A stretch of 20,590 bases of DNA from Porphyromonas sp. (GCA_029983495.1 JASBZJ010000003.1:1-20590), one strand, 5' to 3'; shown: positions 1 to 7,500, numbered from the stretch's first letter. The notes: generated from the letters alone by a model not told the origin. Translations and numbers: made by a program.

Positions 1-1
1 T

Positions 2-859
2 ACCTATCCTATATTTATAGGGGCTACCCAAGTAAATAACACTAATTGTAAGCAACTTTCGGTAGGGCAAACCCATGGTATGGCAAGCTACGACCCTAGT
101 AGCAATACCTTAACCTTGCACAACTTTGAGTTCGATGCTGAAAGCGAGGAAGGCATTCGGTGCGATTATAGCTTTATGAATAAACCATTTGTGCTTAACC
201 TCGAAGGTAACAATCGTATCTACAGCCAGTATACAAGTGTAATGCTCAATGGCCCATCAACTATTACGGGCAAAGGAACTGCTAACTTTGTAAACGAAGT
301 AGCTAAAAACAGCTGTGCTGGTATTTTTATTGCCGATGAACAAACCTTAACTATAAAGAATTGTAGCCTAACCCTCGAAGGTGCTTACGCCTTATCGGGA
401 ACGGGTAAAAAGGCAAATCTAGTAATTGATAACGCTAATATTACCGCTGTGTGCAAAAACCAGAAAAGTGGTAGCTGTGTGGATGGCTTTGCATCGCTTA
501 CATTCGAAAATGCTTCTATTACAGAACCTCAGAATGCGCGGTTCGATAAAAAGCTTTCGGGCATAACAGTTAACGGCGAAACCCTATGTAACGAGCAAGT
601 TATTATTAAAGCTAAGGGTAATAACAGCATTGTGCAACCAGCTATGCCTGGCTATAATTACCAAGCATACACACAGGGGGGGGTATTGTACCTAATTAGC
701 GATAATAAACAGCCCTTTATGGCAGATGTTTACACGCTCGATGGTAAAAAAGTTGCTCATGCTATGGGCAGTAATAACTACAACTTTCAACTTACCCATG
801 GAACCTCCTACATTGTTGTTTTAGATAATGTAAAAACTGAAAAAGTAATTGTTGATTAA
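2..859 (+). CDS. Secreted beta-rich repeat surface protein, 5' end cut by window; T9SS-type C-terminal domain
   Basis: The reading frame is open from the first bases of the window, and the segment before the first ATG (position 80) aligns with the downstream paralogue. The gene is therefore truncated by the window edge rather than starting at 80. About 285 residues are visible. The body has short beta-strand repeats of the kind 'tNTLtl.nf', 'l.l.G.N.i' and 'itGkGt', followed by 'GIFIadeqtLtI'. It matches the second module of the next gene and suggests a parallel beta-helix-like secreted protein. The last ~45 residues (DVYTLDGKKV ... EKVIVD) resemble a T9SS sorting domain, so export through the outer membrane and surface attachment are inferred. 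The stop codon overlaps the next start (TAATG), suggesting translational coupling. A run of eight G lies just before the sorting domain. The molecular function is unknown. Confidence 0.75.
   Translation, partial: TYPIFIGATQVNNTNCKQLSVGQTHGMASYDPSSNTLTLHNFEFDAESEEGIRCDYSFMNKPFVLNLEGNNRIYSQYTSVMLNGPSTITGKGTANFVNEVAKNSCAGIFIADEQTLTIKNCSLTLEGAYALSGTGKKANLVIDNANITAVCKNQKSGSCVDGFASLTFENASITEPQNARFDKKLSGITVNGETLCNEQVIIKAKGNNSIVQPAMPGYNYQAYTQGGVLYLISDNKQPFMADVYTLDGKKVAHAMGSNNYNFQLTHGTSYIVVLDNVKTEKVIVD
676..683 (+). repeat. G8 homopolymer inside a surface-protein gene
   Basis: Eight consecutive G residues span codons CAG-GGG-GGG-GTA, just upstream of the C-terminal sorting domain. With nine G the frame reaches TAG after GIVPN; with seven G it reaches TAA after YCT. 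Either indel would therefore remove the whole C-terminal domain. I noticed no other G run this long in the window. Confidence 0.9.
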
Positions 860-2490
860 TGCCATACACACATAAAATGAAAAAACAAATACTATATACC
901 CATTGTCATAAGCTATTGTGGAGTAGCATTGTTATTTTTGCGCTTGCTTTTTCCCTAAAAGCTCAAACGATAACAATCGAAGGACTCGACCTGGATACGT
1001 GCGACCCCCAAAATGTACTTAAAGGTATGGGCGAAGGTCGCGATGGTGCGGTTAGCTATAACAAAGCAACCAATACACTCATTCTAAACGGTGCAAACTT
1101 AACACAGGGTATTGCCTTTAAGGGGCAACAAGCTGGTATGTTCACCATTGCATTGGTTGGTGATAATACCATTACGACAACCCAATTTGGTATATATACC
1201 GAGCGTGCCATAACTGTTACGGGCAAGGGTTCGTTACAAGTAAAGTGTGCAAGTAATAATTCTGGCGCGTTTGCTCTTAAGGGCGAGGCTTCGATACTTC
1301 GTTTTTTAGATACACGTATAAGCATTAAAGGTTCTTCGCCTGAGGAGGGTGAATCTACTTCATTTGCCATTGCCTCGCTCGAGCGTGGTACAGGGCTTTT
1401 GGTTTTCGACCATACCAATTTTACTTCCGATAAAGGGTTAATTGGTGCTATGCGTAGAATTAGTATAAAGCGTAGCCAAATAGCTTCGCCTTCGGGGGCT
1501 TATGTTGGCATAAAACACCCTGAAAACGACCACTATTTTTCAACAATTGTTAATCGTGAAAAGAAGGCAAACTACGGCTTTATTAGCATTATACCAAACA
1601 AAAAGTATGCCCTACGAATCGACGACCTGGATATAACCGAGGATAATGCAAGTAACATTTTCCCCAATAATACTGTTCCCGATTCGTTTGCCCATTACAA
1701 CCCTAAAACCAATACGTTAACTATCCGAAACCTCGATTTCGATATGTATAACGTGCCTGCCATCGAAAACTTTCACGATGAAACTGATCCCCCCTTTACC
1801 ATCGTATTACAAGGTTTTAACCGTATGTGGAGTGTACGTAATGGCGTTTATAGTGCCGGTCCTATGGTTATAAAGGGAAGTGGTAAACTACACGCTATAA
1901 CTGCCGATATGGTTGCTGGTGCTGCTGGTATTTTTATCGAGGATAAACAGCCCTTAACCATCGATAACACTACTGTTATTGCCGAAGGTTATTTCGGTAT
2001 ATGTGCACCTTACGAAAACGATGCAAAGTGTACCATTAACAATAGCGAAGTGAAAATTATTTGTTCAATGCCCGATAAGCCCACGGCGGGTTTTATTGGT
2101 TTTAACGAACTAAACTTGAACGATGTAAAGCTAGTTTCGCCTAGCGATGCCTACTTTAGTACCGATAATGCGGGTATCGTTCGTAAAGTTAAATATACCG
2201 ACGACGATGGTAACCCTAAGGAAGGTGAAGTGTACGTTAAGGATCCTATTGTAATTTCCAAATCGGGCAATGCGGCTCAGCTCGTAGCTCAGCCTATTCC
2301 TCGGTATATTACTTCCCAAAATCAGTTGATGGTTTTAGCAAGTGGCACTTGTATGCGTATTGATGTATACACACTTTCGGGGCAACTTGTAAACAACTTT
2401 GTGGGGAACGATACGTTTAAATGTTCGTTACCACAAGGGGTGTATGTTCTTGTTATTAATGGCAGTTGTTCAAAAGTATATATTCCATAA
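859..2490 (+). CDS. Secreted two-module beta-rich surface protein with T9SS sorting domain, paralogue of upstream gene
   Basis: 543 residues. Initiation at 859 overlaps the preceding stop codon. The alternative start at 877 (MKKQILYTHC...) gives a more typical signal peptide with a hydrophobic core ending in LKAQ at about residue 36. Two tandem modules follow, at roughly residues 37-245 and 246-455. Each has a 'YN..TNTL.l.nl' motif, then 'i.L.G.N.', then 'GiY....i.i.GkG.L', like the upstream gene. The C-terminus (DVYTLSGQLV ... LPQGVYVLVINGS) is a good T9SS type-A sorting domain, so the protein is probably exported across the outer membrane and attached to the cell surface. Similar modules occur in many uncharacterised Bacteroidetes surface proteins; carbohydrate binding is possible but not shown. 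Probably co-expressed with the upstream paralogue. Confidence 0.85.
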   Translation: MPYTHKMKKQILYTHCHKLLWSSIVIFALAFSLKAQTITIEGLDLDTCDPQNVLKGMGEGRDGAVSYNKATNTLILNGANLTQGIAFKGQQAGMFTIALVGDNTITTTQFGIYTERAITVTGKGSLQVKCASNNSGAFALKGEASILRFLDTRISIKGSSPEEGESTSFAIASLERGTGLLVFDHTNFTSDKGLIGAMRRISIKRSQIASPSGAYVGIKHPENDHYFSTIVNREKKANYGFISIIPNKKYALRIDDLDITEDNASNIFPNNTVPDSFAHYNPKTNTLTIRNLDFDMYNVPAIENFHDETDPPFTIVLQGFNRMWSVRNGVYSAGPMVIKGSGKLHAITADMVAGAAGIFIEDKQPLTIDNTTVIAEGYFGICAPYENDAKCTINNSEVKIICSMPDKPTAGFIGFNELNLNDVKLVSPSDAYFSTDNAGIVRKVKYTDDDGNPKEGEVYVKDPIVISKSGNAAQLVAQPIPRYITSQNQLMVLASGTCMRIDVYTLSGQLVNNFVGNDTFKCSLPQGVYVLVINGSCSKVYIP

Positions 2491-2601
2491 TACATACAAG
2501 GGGTATTGGGGGTAAAGCTGTATGGCTGTAACTACCAGTACTCCTTTTTTTTCAGACAACGAATAAAACTCAAATAATCAAAATAATTAAACAGAAAAAC
2601 A

Positions 2602-3690
2602 ATGAAACATCATTCCATTCATCTACTCCTAACATCATTATTCGTTCTGTTGTTAGGATGTTCCGTTACACAACTTGGAGCACAAAAGGTTTATCTTGGT
2701 ACCGTTTACGACGAAGTTAGCTTCTTTAAAAGCAGTAACGACTTTTACGCAGGAGGTGATATTCACGAAGCCGACTACACCGAAACAATTTACGTTACCG
2801 TGCAGAAAAAAAGCGAAATGAACTACCCCCTTAAAGCAATTAAGCTAATCGACCATGGTAATAACGATAAGATACTAACTACCATTACAGTTCCGAGCGA
2901 AAAACTTAGCGATGCTGAGCTTAATGGTAATGCCGTATACTACTTTTCGGTAAAGCTTGATGCCATTGGGTTAAAGACGGATGCATATTACCCCGATAGT
3001 TATTCCCTTGATATTAACGCAGAGTATGATATTAATGGCGGTGCAAATCCTACAGATGGTTGTACTATAACTATCGAGCAATCCGAAGGTGGTACACTAA
3101 TTGCCGACTATATGGATCCCACCAACTACAGCGATGTGGATCTACACAGTGGTGATATTGTTCCTAATGGCACATTAGCCACTTTTTATGCTAAAGCAAA
3201 CGAAGGCTATACCCTTACTAATATCCAAGTTAAAAGTAGCAATGAAAGTAAGATGCCTTCGAAAACTATAACAGAGTTTAGTAGAGCAACTTCGAAAAAA
3301 GGGTACATGTATGCAAATGTGGATATATATGCTTCGGTATCCGTTTCGGCAACGTTTACTAAAGCGAATAAGCAAAAATACACGGTAACCTACCAAGATG
3401 TGTTCGATGGGGGTAGCCTTCTATTAATGCATAATGGCGAAGAGGTACACTCGGGGGCGTTAGTTAGCGAAGGCGACCTAATAAATGTGTTGTGTAAAAC
3501 TTCTGAAGGGTACACCTTGCAAAGTATTCTACTTAATAACACTCCCCTCAGCCAAAATAAAATGGGCGGGTATTACTTTATTATGCCCTCCGAGTCCGTA
3601 ACTGTGAAAGCTGTTGTTAAAGTAGCTGAGTATACAGCCACTGTTGTGTCGAATCGCGAACGTAGTGGTATTGATTTCTTTATTGATTGA
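2602..3690 (+). CDS. N-terminal fragment of a frameshifted InlB-type-repeat surface protein
   Basis: 362 residues before a premature TGA-TAA. The N-terminus is a signal peptide. It contains LLLGC (Cys20), which would fit a lipoprotein signal, but also LGAQ at residues 25-28, which would fit ordinary signal-peptidase cleavage, so the export class is ambiguous. The body has divergent InlB B-repeat-like units with 'Y(T)VT..', 'G..V..G..' and 'EGYTL..I....' at about residues 155-250 and 258-345. A further unit starts (EYTATVVSN) but is cut off. The missing remainder is encoded in the +1 frame immediately downstream, so this and the next entry are best read as one ~911-residue gene broken by a frameshift. 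No obvious promoter box was seen; the start is preceded by an A-rich leader, as usual in the phylum. Confidence 0.8.
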   Translation: MKHHSIHLLLTSLFVLLLGCSVTQLGAQKVYLGTVYDEVSFFKSSNDFYAGGDIHEADYTETIYVTVQKKSEMNYPLKAIKLIDHGNNDKILTTITVPSEKLSDAELNGNAVYYFSVKLDAIGLKTDAYYPDSYSLDINAEYDINGGANPTDGCTITIEQSEGGTLIADYMDPTNYSDVDLHSGDIVPNGTLATFYAKANEGYTLTNIQVKSSNESKMPSKTITEFSRATSKKGYMYANVDIYASVSVSATFTKANKQKYTVTYQDVFDGGSLLLMHNGEEVHSGALVSEGDLINVLCKTSEGYTLQSILLNNTPLSQNKMGGYYFIMPSESVTVKAVVKVAEYTATVVSNRERSGIDFFID

Positions 3691-5341
3691 TAAACAAATT
3701 GTTAGCGATGACCCTGATGTCGTTCAAATACCTTTTGGTGCTAAAGTAGTTTGTAAGCCTATGTGCGATGCTGGGGTAGTTGTTAAAAAGTTAGTTGTTA
3801 GCCCTAATATTGGCGATATTACTTCGTCGATGAGTTTTACCATGCCTAAGCATAACATCGAAGTAAATGTTGAGTTTGGCAAAACAAGGGCAAATATTAC
3901 TTTAGTTGTTAATGGCGAGGGGGGCGATGTTCACCTTACCGATAAGTTCGAAGCCGAATTACCTATAAAGGATAAAAGTACTCAGTCAGGAATACGCTAC
4001 TATTATACCGAAGCGGGTACTAATGTTATGATAAAAACAGGTATTGCACCTAACCATATTGGCGAAGGGTGGAAGCTTACCAAACTTATTGCCGATGGAA
4101 TGGACTTTACCCAAACGGCACAAATGGGAGTAACTTGTAGCTTTGAAGCCCTCGAAAATAGCCGTGTTGATGCTACCTTTAATAAAGTAACTCACAAGGT
4201 AGTTGAACAAATCGAAGGAAAGGGGTCACTTGTTTACCAGGATTGTACAACCGATAAGTTAATGTCAACTCCTGTAAACCTAAACACAATTCCTTACAGT
4301 AATAAGCTAAAGGTTACAGCAATACCACAAAAGGGCTATCACCTAGTAAGTTTATTTGCAAATGAGATGGATTTACAGATGATGGAAAACACTTTTGTAG
4401 TAGACAAAGATTTTACCGTAAAAGCAATTTTTGAAAAGGATGAAACTTACAAGTTAACACTGAATACAGTGGGCGAAGGTAAGGTCGTTATTGTTACGCC
4501 CGAAACCCTTGATGCAAACCAGGTTGCGAAGGGTACTAAAGTTACTGTTAAGGGGGTGCCTAGCGATGGTTGGAAGCTCGAAAAAATAGAACTCGATGGT
4601 ACCGATATTACAGCTAATCCTACCTTTACTGTTGAAAAAGATTGCCAGCTTACCTTTACGTTTATTGCTGTAAAACAGAGCTACACGGTAAGTATTGAAC
4701 ATCCTCAGTATGGCGAAATTTCTATTAAGGGTGCCGATATAACAAAACCGGTTTTAGAAGGCACCGAACTAACAGTTGTTGCTAAACCTAACGAACACTA
4801 TGTACTACGAAGCCTTAAGGCTAACGATAAGGATATAACAAAAACTAAGAAGTTTGTAGTAAACAGTAATGTTGTTGTAAAAGCTGAGTTTGCCTTGCAA
4901 GCCTTTAAAGTTGAAATTGCGAATTGTGTTAATGGCTCGGCCGAAATAAGTGGAGCAAAAAACCTTGGCGAAGTTCCTTATAATACCGAGCTTACCGTTG
5001 TTGCTCACCCCAATAACGGATATAAACTAGCCAGTATAAAAGTAAATGGCAACGATATAACTACTACAAAAAATTTTATTGTTGTGCAGGATACGAAAGT
5101 TGAAGTGTTATTTGCGAAAGATAATGCCATAACCAGAATAAGTAGTAATGGTATTACGGCAATGTTCGTTGGTCAAACACTCGTAATAGATGGTGCTGAT
5201 GAGGGCAATGAAATTTTGGTTTACAATATACGAGGTGAACTTGTTTACCGAGGGTTTGACAATATAATTTCATTACCTAATCCTTTTACCCCACCCCTTG
5301 TTTTAATGGTAGGTAATACTGTTCTAAAAGTGTTGAAATAG
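3644..5341 (+). CDS. C-terminal fragment of the frameshifted InlB-type-repeat protein, with T9SS sorting domain
   Basis: The listed start at 3644 is only the first ATG in this frame. It encodes no signal peptide and overlaps the upstream fragment, so independent translation is unlikely; the real coding content begins near 3691. At least three clear ~74-residue repeats are present, at about residues 269-345, 346-419 and 420-493. Each reads like 'y.v....gG...i.g......v..gT.lTV.a.p..gy.L..i..ng.DIT....f.v..d..v...F', the pattern of divergent InlB B-repeats. More degenerate units precede them. Residues ~495-565 form a T9SS-type sorting domain (VYNIRGELVYRG ... VLKVLK). The intact protein would be a large secreted surface adhesin-like molecule; binding partner unknown. 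A terminator hairpin follows the stop. Confidence 0.8.
   Translation: MCRIANVVVLISLLIDKQIVSDDPDVVQIPFGAKVVCKPMCDAGVVVKKLVVSPNIGDITSSMSFTMPKHNIEVNVEFGKTRANITLVVNGEGGDVHLTDKFEAELPIKDKSTQSGIRYYYTEAGTNVMIKTGIAPNHIGEGWKLTKLIADGMDFTQTAQMGVTCSFEALENSRVDATFNKVTHKVVEQIEGKGSLVYQDCTTDKLMSTPVNLNTIPYSNKLKVTAIPQKGYHLVSLFANEMDLQMMENTFVVDKDFTVKAIFEKDETYKLTLNTVGEGKVVIVTPETLDANQVAKGTKVTVKGVPSDGWKLEKIELDGTDITANPTFTVEKDCQLTFTFIAVKQSYTVSIEHPQYGEISIKGADITKPVLEGTELTVVAKPNEHYVLRSLKANDKDITKTKKFVVNSNVVVKAEFALQAFKVEIANCVNGSAEISGAKNLGEVPYNTELTVVAHPNNGYKLASIKVNGNDITTTKNFIVVQDTKVEVLFAKDNAITRISSNGITAMFVGQTLVIDGADEGNEILVYNIRGELVYRGFDNIISLPNPFTPPLVLMVGNTVLKVLK
3682..3691 (+). repeat. ATTG tandem duplication at the frameshift site
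   Basis: Two copies of ATTG plus AT lie directly before the premature stop. Removing one 4-bp unit joins the frames to read FFIDKQIV and continues into the downstream frame without a break. A single replication-slippage event can thus explain the split gene. Confidence 0.75.
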
Positions 5342-5397
5342 ATAATATTTCGTTTGATTCACTCTCCCTTGTTATAGGGCAGAAATAATTATGTTTT

Positions 5398-5432
5398 CCA
5401 CGTAGAGCAAGAATAGCTCTGCGTGGTTTTTT
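5398..5432 (+). terminator. Rho-independent terminator after the InlB-repeat gene
   Basis: An 11-bp stem (5398-5408 with 5416-5426, one G-T pair) with a 7-nt loop is followed by six T. It lies 57 bp after the stop codon of the InlB-repeat gene and upstream of the promoter of the next gene. Confidence 0.85.
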
Positions 5433-5483
5433 GTTGATATCTTAATTAAATGTGTCCTTCCCCCTTAGTGTAATATATTATGC

Positions 5484-5491
5484 TACCTTTG
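5484..5491 (+). promoter_or_regulatory. Bacteroidetes -7 promoter box for the LRR gene
   Basis: TACCTTTG matches the phylum consensus TAnnTTTG and lies ~50 bp before the start codon, between a terminator and the gene. No clear TTTG was found at the -33 position, so this rests on the -7 box and its position. Confidence 0.6.
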
Positions 5492-5540
5492 CAATGAAAG
5501 AGAATGAAAAACTATTTGATACAAAAGAACAGAATTAATT

Positions 5541-6662
5541 ATGACTACAAAAAGTGTCTTTAGGAACATACTTTGTTCCTCGTTATTGGCATTTGCCTTT
5601 ATGAGTACAAACTTTCATGCTAATGGTCAGCAAGCTCCCTCAATTTCGATGACTACAGCTCGAGGGGCTGGCGAAAAGGTGGTTCTTAAATTAATTTGTG
5701 ATGGGCCACTAAGTATTACAGGGGTAAAGGAAGAAGCAAAACCCTATGAATCAACCTACACCTTAACAAATCAAACGATTGTTGCTACGGGAAATATTAC
5801 TCGGGCCGAATGTTTTGATATTGATTTGCAAGAAATTGATGTTACTAAGGACCCCCATTTACAGATGCTCTTCTGCCAAAATAATCAACTCAGTAGTATT
5901 GATATCACTCATAACCCTAAACTAACTTACTTTTATTGCGATAGGAATGCTATTACGCATATTGATTTTAGCGGAAACCCTTTATTAAACGAGGTTTATT
6001 GCAATTCAAATAACATTACACAGATCGATTTAACCAAGAACCCCCTTTTGGAGTATTTTTATTGTGGATACAATCAAATTGAACAATTGAACTTGGATAA
6101 CAACGGAAAACTCGTAGGACTTTATTGTGAAAATAATAACCTTAGTTCGCTTGATGTTTCGAAATGCAAAGGTCTTCTTTATTTGTTATGCTTTGGAAAT
6201 CGCTTAAACGAAAAAGCTATGGATCGTCTTATTGCTTCGTTGCCTCCTCGCGAAAAAGATAATGTAGGTAGTATTGTTGTTGTAAATTCTAAAGCTGAAA
6301 AGGAAGGAAATGTGTGTAGCAAGAATGCTGTAAAAATAGCGAACCAAAAAAACTGGAATGTGTTGGATTATAATGGTGACCCTGAAAATATGGTCCCCTA
6401 CGAAGGGAGCGAAACCGCTACCGATAAGGCTATGCTAAAGCGTAACGTTGTGACAGCTTTTTACGATACCACTACGGCAATACTGAATCTTTCGGGGCTT
6501 ATACCTTTGGAAGAGGTTGTGGTTATATACCTTAATGGTGAAGTACTGGCTAAATCCGTAGCCAACGCTCTAGGACAAGCAGAGGTATTGTGTAATATCA
6601 CACCTGGAAATAGTGTATTTATTGTTCAACAAAAACAGCGTACAACGAAAGTGATCATATAA
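5541..6662 (+). CDS. Secreted leucine-rich-repeat protein with 21-residue repeats
   Basis: 373 residues. A signal peptide occupies about residues 1-30 (hydrophobic core ILCSSLLAFAFMST, then NGQ). Residues ~86-225 are leucine-rich repeats of exactly 21 residues with consensus 'L..lyC..N.it.iDlt.np', the short LRR type common in Bacteroidetes surface proteins. Cysteines sit at residues 91, 112, 133, 154, 175, 196 and 217, exactly 21 apart, in the position normally held by a core hydrophobic residue. After the repeats, residues ~300-373 form a beta-rich C-terminal domain ending TTKVII, compatible with but not a textbook T9SS sorting domain. LRR proteins of this class usually mediate protein-protein contact or adhesion; the ligand is unknown. 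It appears monocistronic, with its own -7 box. Confidence 0.85.
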   Translation: MTTKSVFRNILCSSLLAFAFMSTNFHANGQQAPSISMTTARGAGEKVVLKLICDGPLSITGVKEEAKPYESTYTLTNQTIVATGNITRAECFDIDLQEIDVTKDPHLQMLFCQNNQLSSIDITHNPKLTYFYCDRNAITHIDFSGNPLLNEVYCNSNNITQIDLTKNPLLEYFYCGYNQIEQLNLDNNGKLVGLYCENNNLSSLDVSKCKGLLYLLCFGNRLNEKAMDRLIASLPPREKDNVGSIVVVNSKAEKEGNVCSKNAVKIANQKNWNVLDYNGDPENMVPYEGSETATDKAMLKRNVVTAFYDTTTAILNLSGLIPLEEVVVIYLNGEVLAKSVANALGQAEVLCNITPGNSVFIVQQKQRTTKVII

Positions 6663-6852
6663 ACGAATCTGCCGGGCGACCACAACTGTCCACTCGCATA
6701 CATAAAATCGAAGGTATTTTATTATTGAGACTGTTGCATAAAGGCGAATCGCTGTGTTACTTTCGGGATTCGGCTTCGGTCACATACGGAGGTATGCTCC
6801 CTTCAGACCTCACCCTCAGTGCCTTGCGCTTCATCCTTTCTGCAAAGTCAGG

Positions 6853-6874
6853 ACAATCTTGCTCGCAAGATTGT
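6853..6874. repeat. Perfect 10-bp inverted repeat inside the MITE-like element
   Basis: ACAATCTTGC (6853-6862) and GCAAGATTGT (6865-6874) are separated by 2 nt, forming a tight hairpin on either strand. It directly precedes a second hairpin at the right end of the element. Confidence 0.8.
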
Positions 6875-6901
6875 GAGACTGTTGACTTTTGCAACAGTCT
6901 C
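6875..6901. repeat. 10-bp hairpin at the right end of the element, using a third copy of the terminal repeat
   Basis: GAGACTGTTG (6875-6884) pairs with CAACAGTCTC (6892-6901) across a 7-nt loop. The terminal repeat is therefore present three times: once at the left end and twice, as an inverted pair, at the right end. Confidence 0.8.
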
Positions 6902-7011
6902 ATTATTGTGATTCCTTTGAAAAATAAGGAGTAGGAGTTCTTCCATTCGAATAAGGGGCGATAGCAGAATAGTTCTGTTGGGATTTAGAGAAAGTATATG
7001 CCCCTCACCTT

Positions 7012-7052
7012 CCCCTTGAGCCTCAAAAAAACGAGGCTCAGGGGGATTTTTT
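7012..7052 (+). terminator. Strong rho-independent terminator
   Basis: A 13-bp stem (7012-7024 with 7033-7045, one G-T pair) with an A-rich 8-nt loop is followed by ATTTTTT. It is 350 bp after the LRR gene, and about half that distance if the inserted element and duplicated site are removed. It may originally have served that gene. Confidence 0.85.
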
Positions 7053-7090
7053 CGTACGAATAAAACTCTAAGCTAACAGAATTTGCAAAT

Positions 7091-7177
7091 GAGTTTACCT
7101 GAGGTTTTCCCATTTTAATCAACAACAAAATGGGAAATGATCAAGTAAACTCGATCAAAATCTCCGAGGTTTTGATC
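7091..7177. repeat. Nested and adjacent inverted repeats, possible structured RNA or element remnant
   Basis: GAGTTTAC (7091-7098) pairs with GTAAACTC (7145-7152). This encloses an 11-bp stem (7106-7116 with 7127-7137). One base further on, GATCAAAA (7153-7160) pairs with TTTTGATC (7170-7177). GAGGTTTT occurs in both hairpin units. No coding function is visible. It could be an untranslated RNA, a protein-binding region or a decayed mobile element. Confidence 0.6.
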
Positions 7178-7274
7178 TTTTCATCAGGACGAAAATAAAA
7201 AAGAACCTGAACAAAATAATGATGTTACGGTTGTAACTCATCAAACTGCTCCCATCGATAATAAATTACGATGC

Positions 7275-7306
7275 TATGGCGGGCGGACACTTGAGATCCG
7301 CCACTA
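7275..7306 (+). repeat. Dispersed GGGCGGACAC palindromic repeat, copy A
   Basis: The unit contains GGCGGA (7282-7287) and TCCGCC (7297-7302) around a 9-nt loop and ends in CTAC. A diverged copy in opposite orientation lies at 17868-17898. The repeat is short, intergenic and non-coding, like REP-type palindromes. Confidence 0.55.
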
Positions 7307-7492
7307 CAATTCCCCTTAAATGAATGTGCTTATTACCAAATAGATAATAACCTATAATGAGACCTGTTGCCGTACAGAGCTCTCTTATTAAGGAGGAAGT
7401 TTAGCGTTTGTGAAATCAATAGTTTTTCGTTGCCTCTTAAATAAATCAACTATCTTAAACGTGCTAATACTTATAAACCGTGGCTTTTGTAG

Positions 7493-7500
7493 TATCTTTG
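7493..7500 (+). promoter_or_regulatory. Candidate -7 promoter box for purH
   Basis: TATCTTTG fits TAnnTTTG. It is the only full match I noticed between the upstream terminator and purH. It predicts a leader of more than 200 nt. No convincing -33 TTTG was seen. Confidence 0.5.

Larger units (their letters stand above)
6727..6901. mobile_element. MITE-like element, 175 bp, 12-bp terminal inverted repeats, 6-bp target duplication
   Basis: The left end reads GAGACTGTTGCA (6727-6738) and the right end is its exact reverse complement (6890-6901). The hexamer ATTATT flanks both sides directly (6721-6726 and 6902-6907), as expected for a target-site duplication. The inside encodes no transposase and is rich in hairpins, so this is a non-autonomous element. 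Ends containing CTGTTGCA are seen in several insertion-sequence families, but I cannot assign the parent. A 69-codon open frame almost coincident with the element is probably not a gene. It sits between the LRR gene and that gene's likely terminator. Confidence 0.75.

Noticed and set aside
1056..1418. Long minus-strand frame within the second surface-protein gene
   Set aside because: Antisense shadow of a well-supported coding region, with no family features.
3644..3690. Independent start of a second InlB-repeat gene
   Set aside because: The encoded N-terminus lacks a signal peptide and the frame complements the truncated upstream gene, so a frameshifted single gene explains it better.
6725..6934. 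69-codon open frame on + strand
   Set aside because: It almost exactly spans the MITE-like element, including both terminal repeats and the internal hairpins, so it is more likely an accidental frame in a repeat than a gene.
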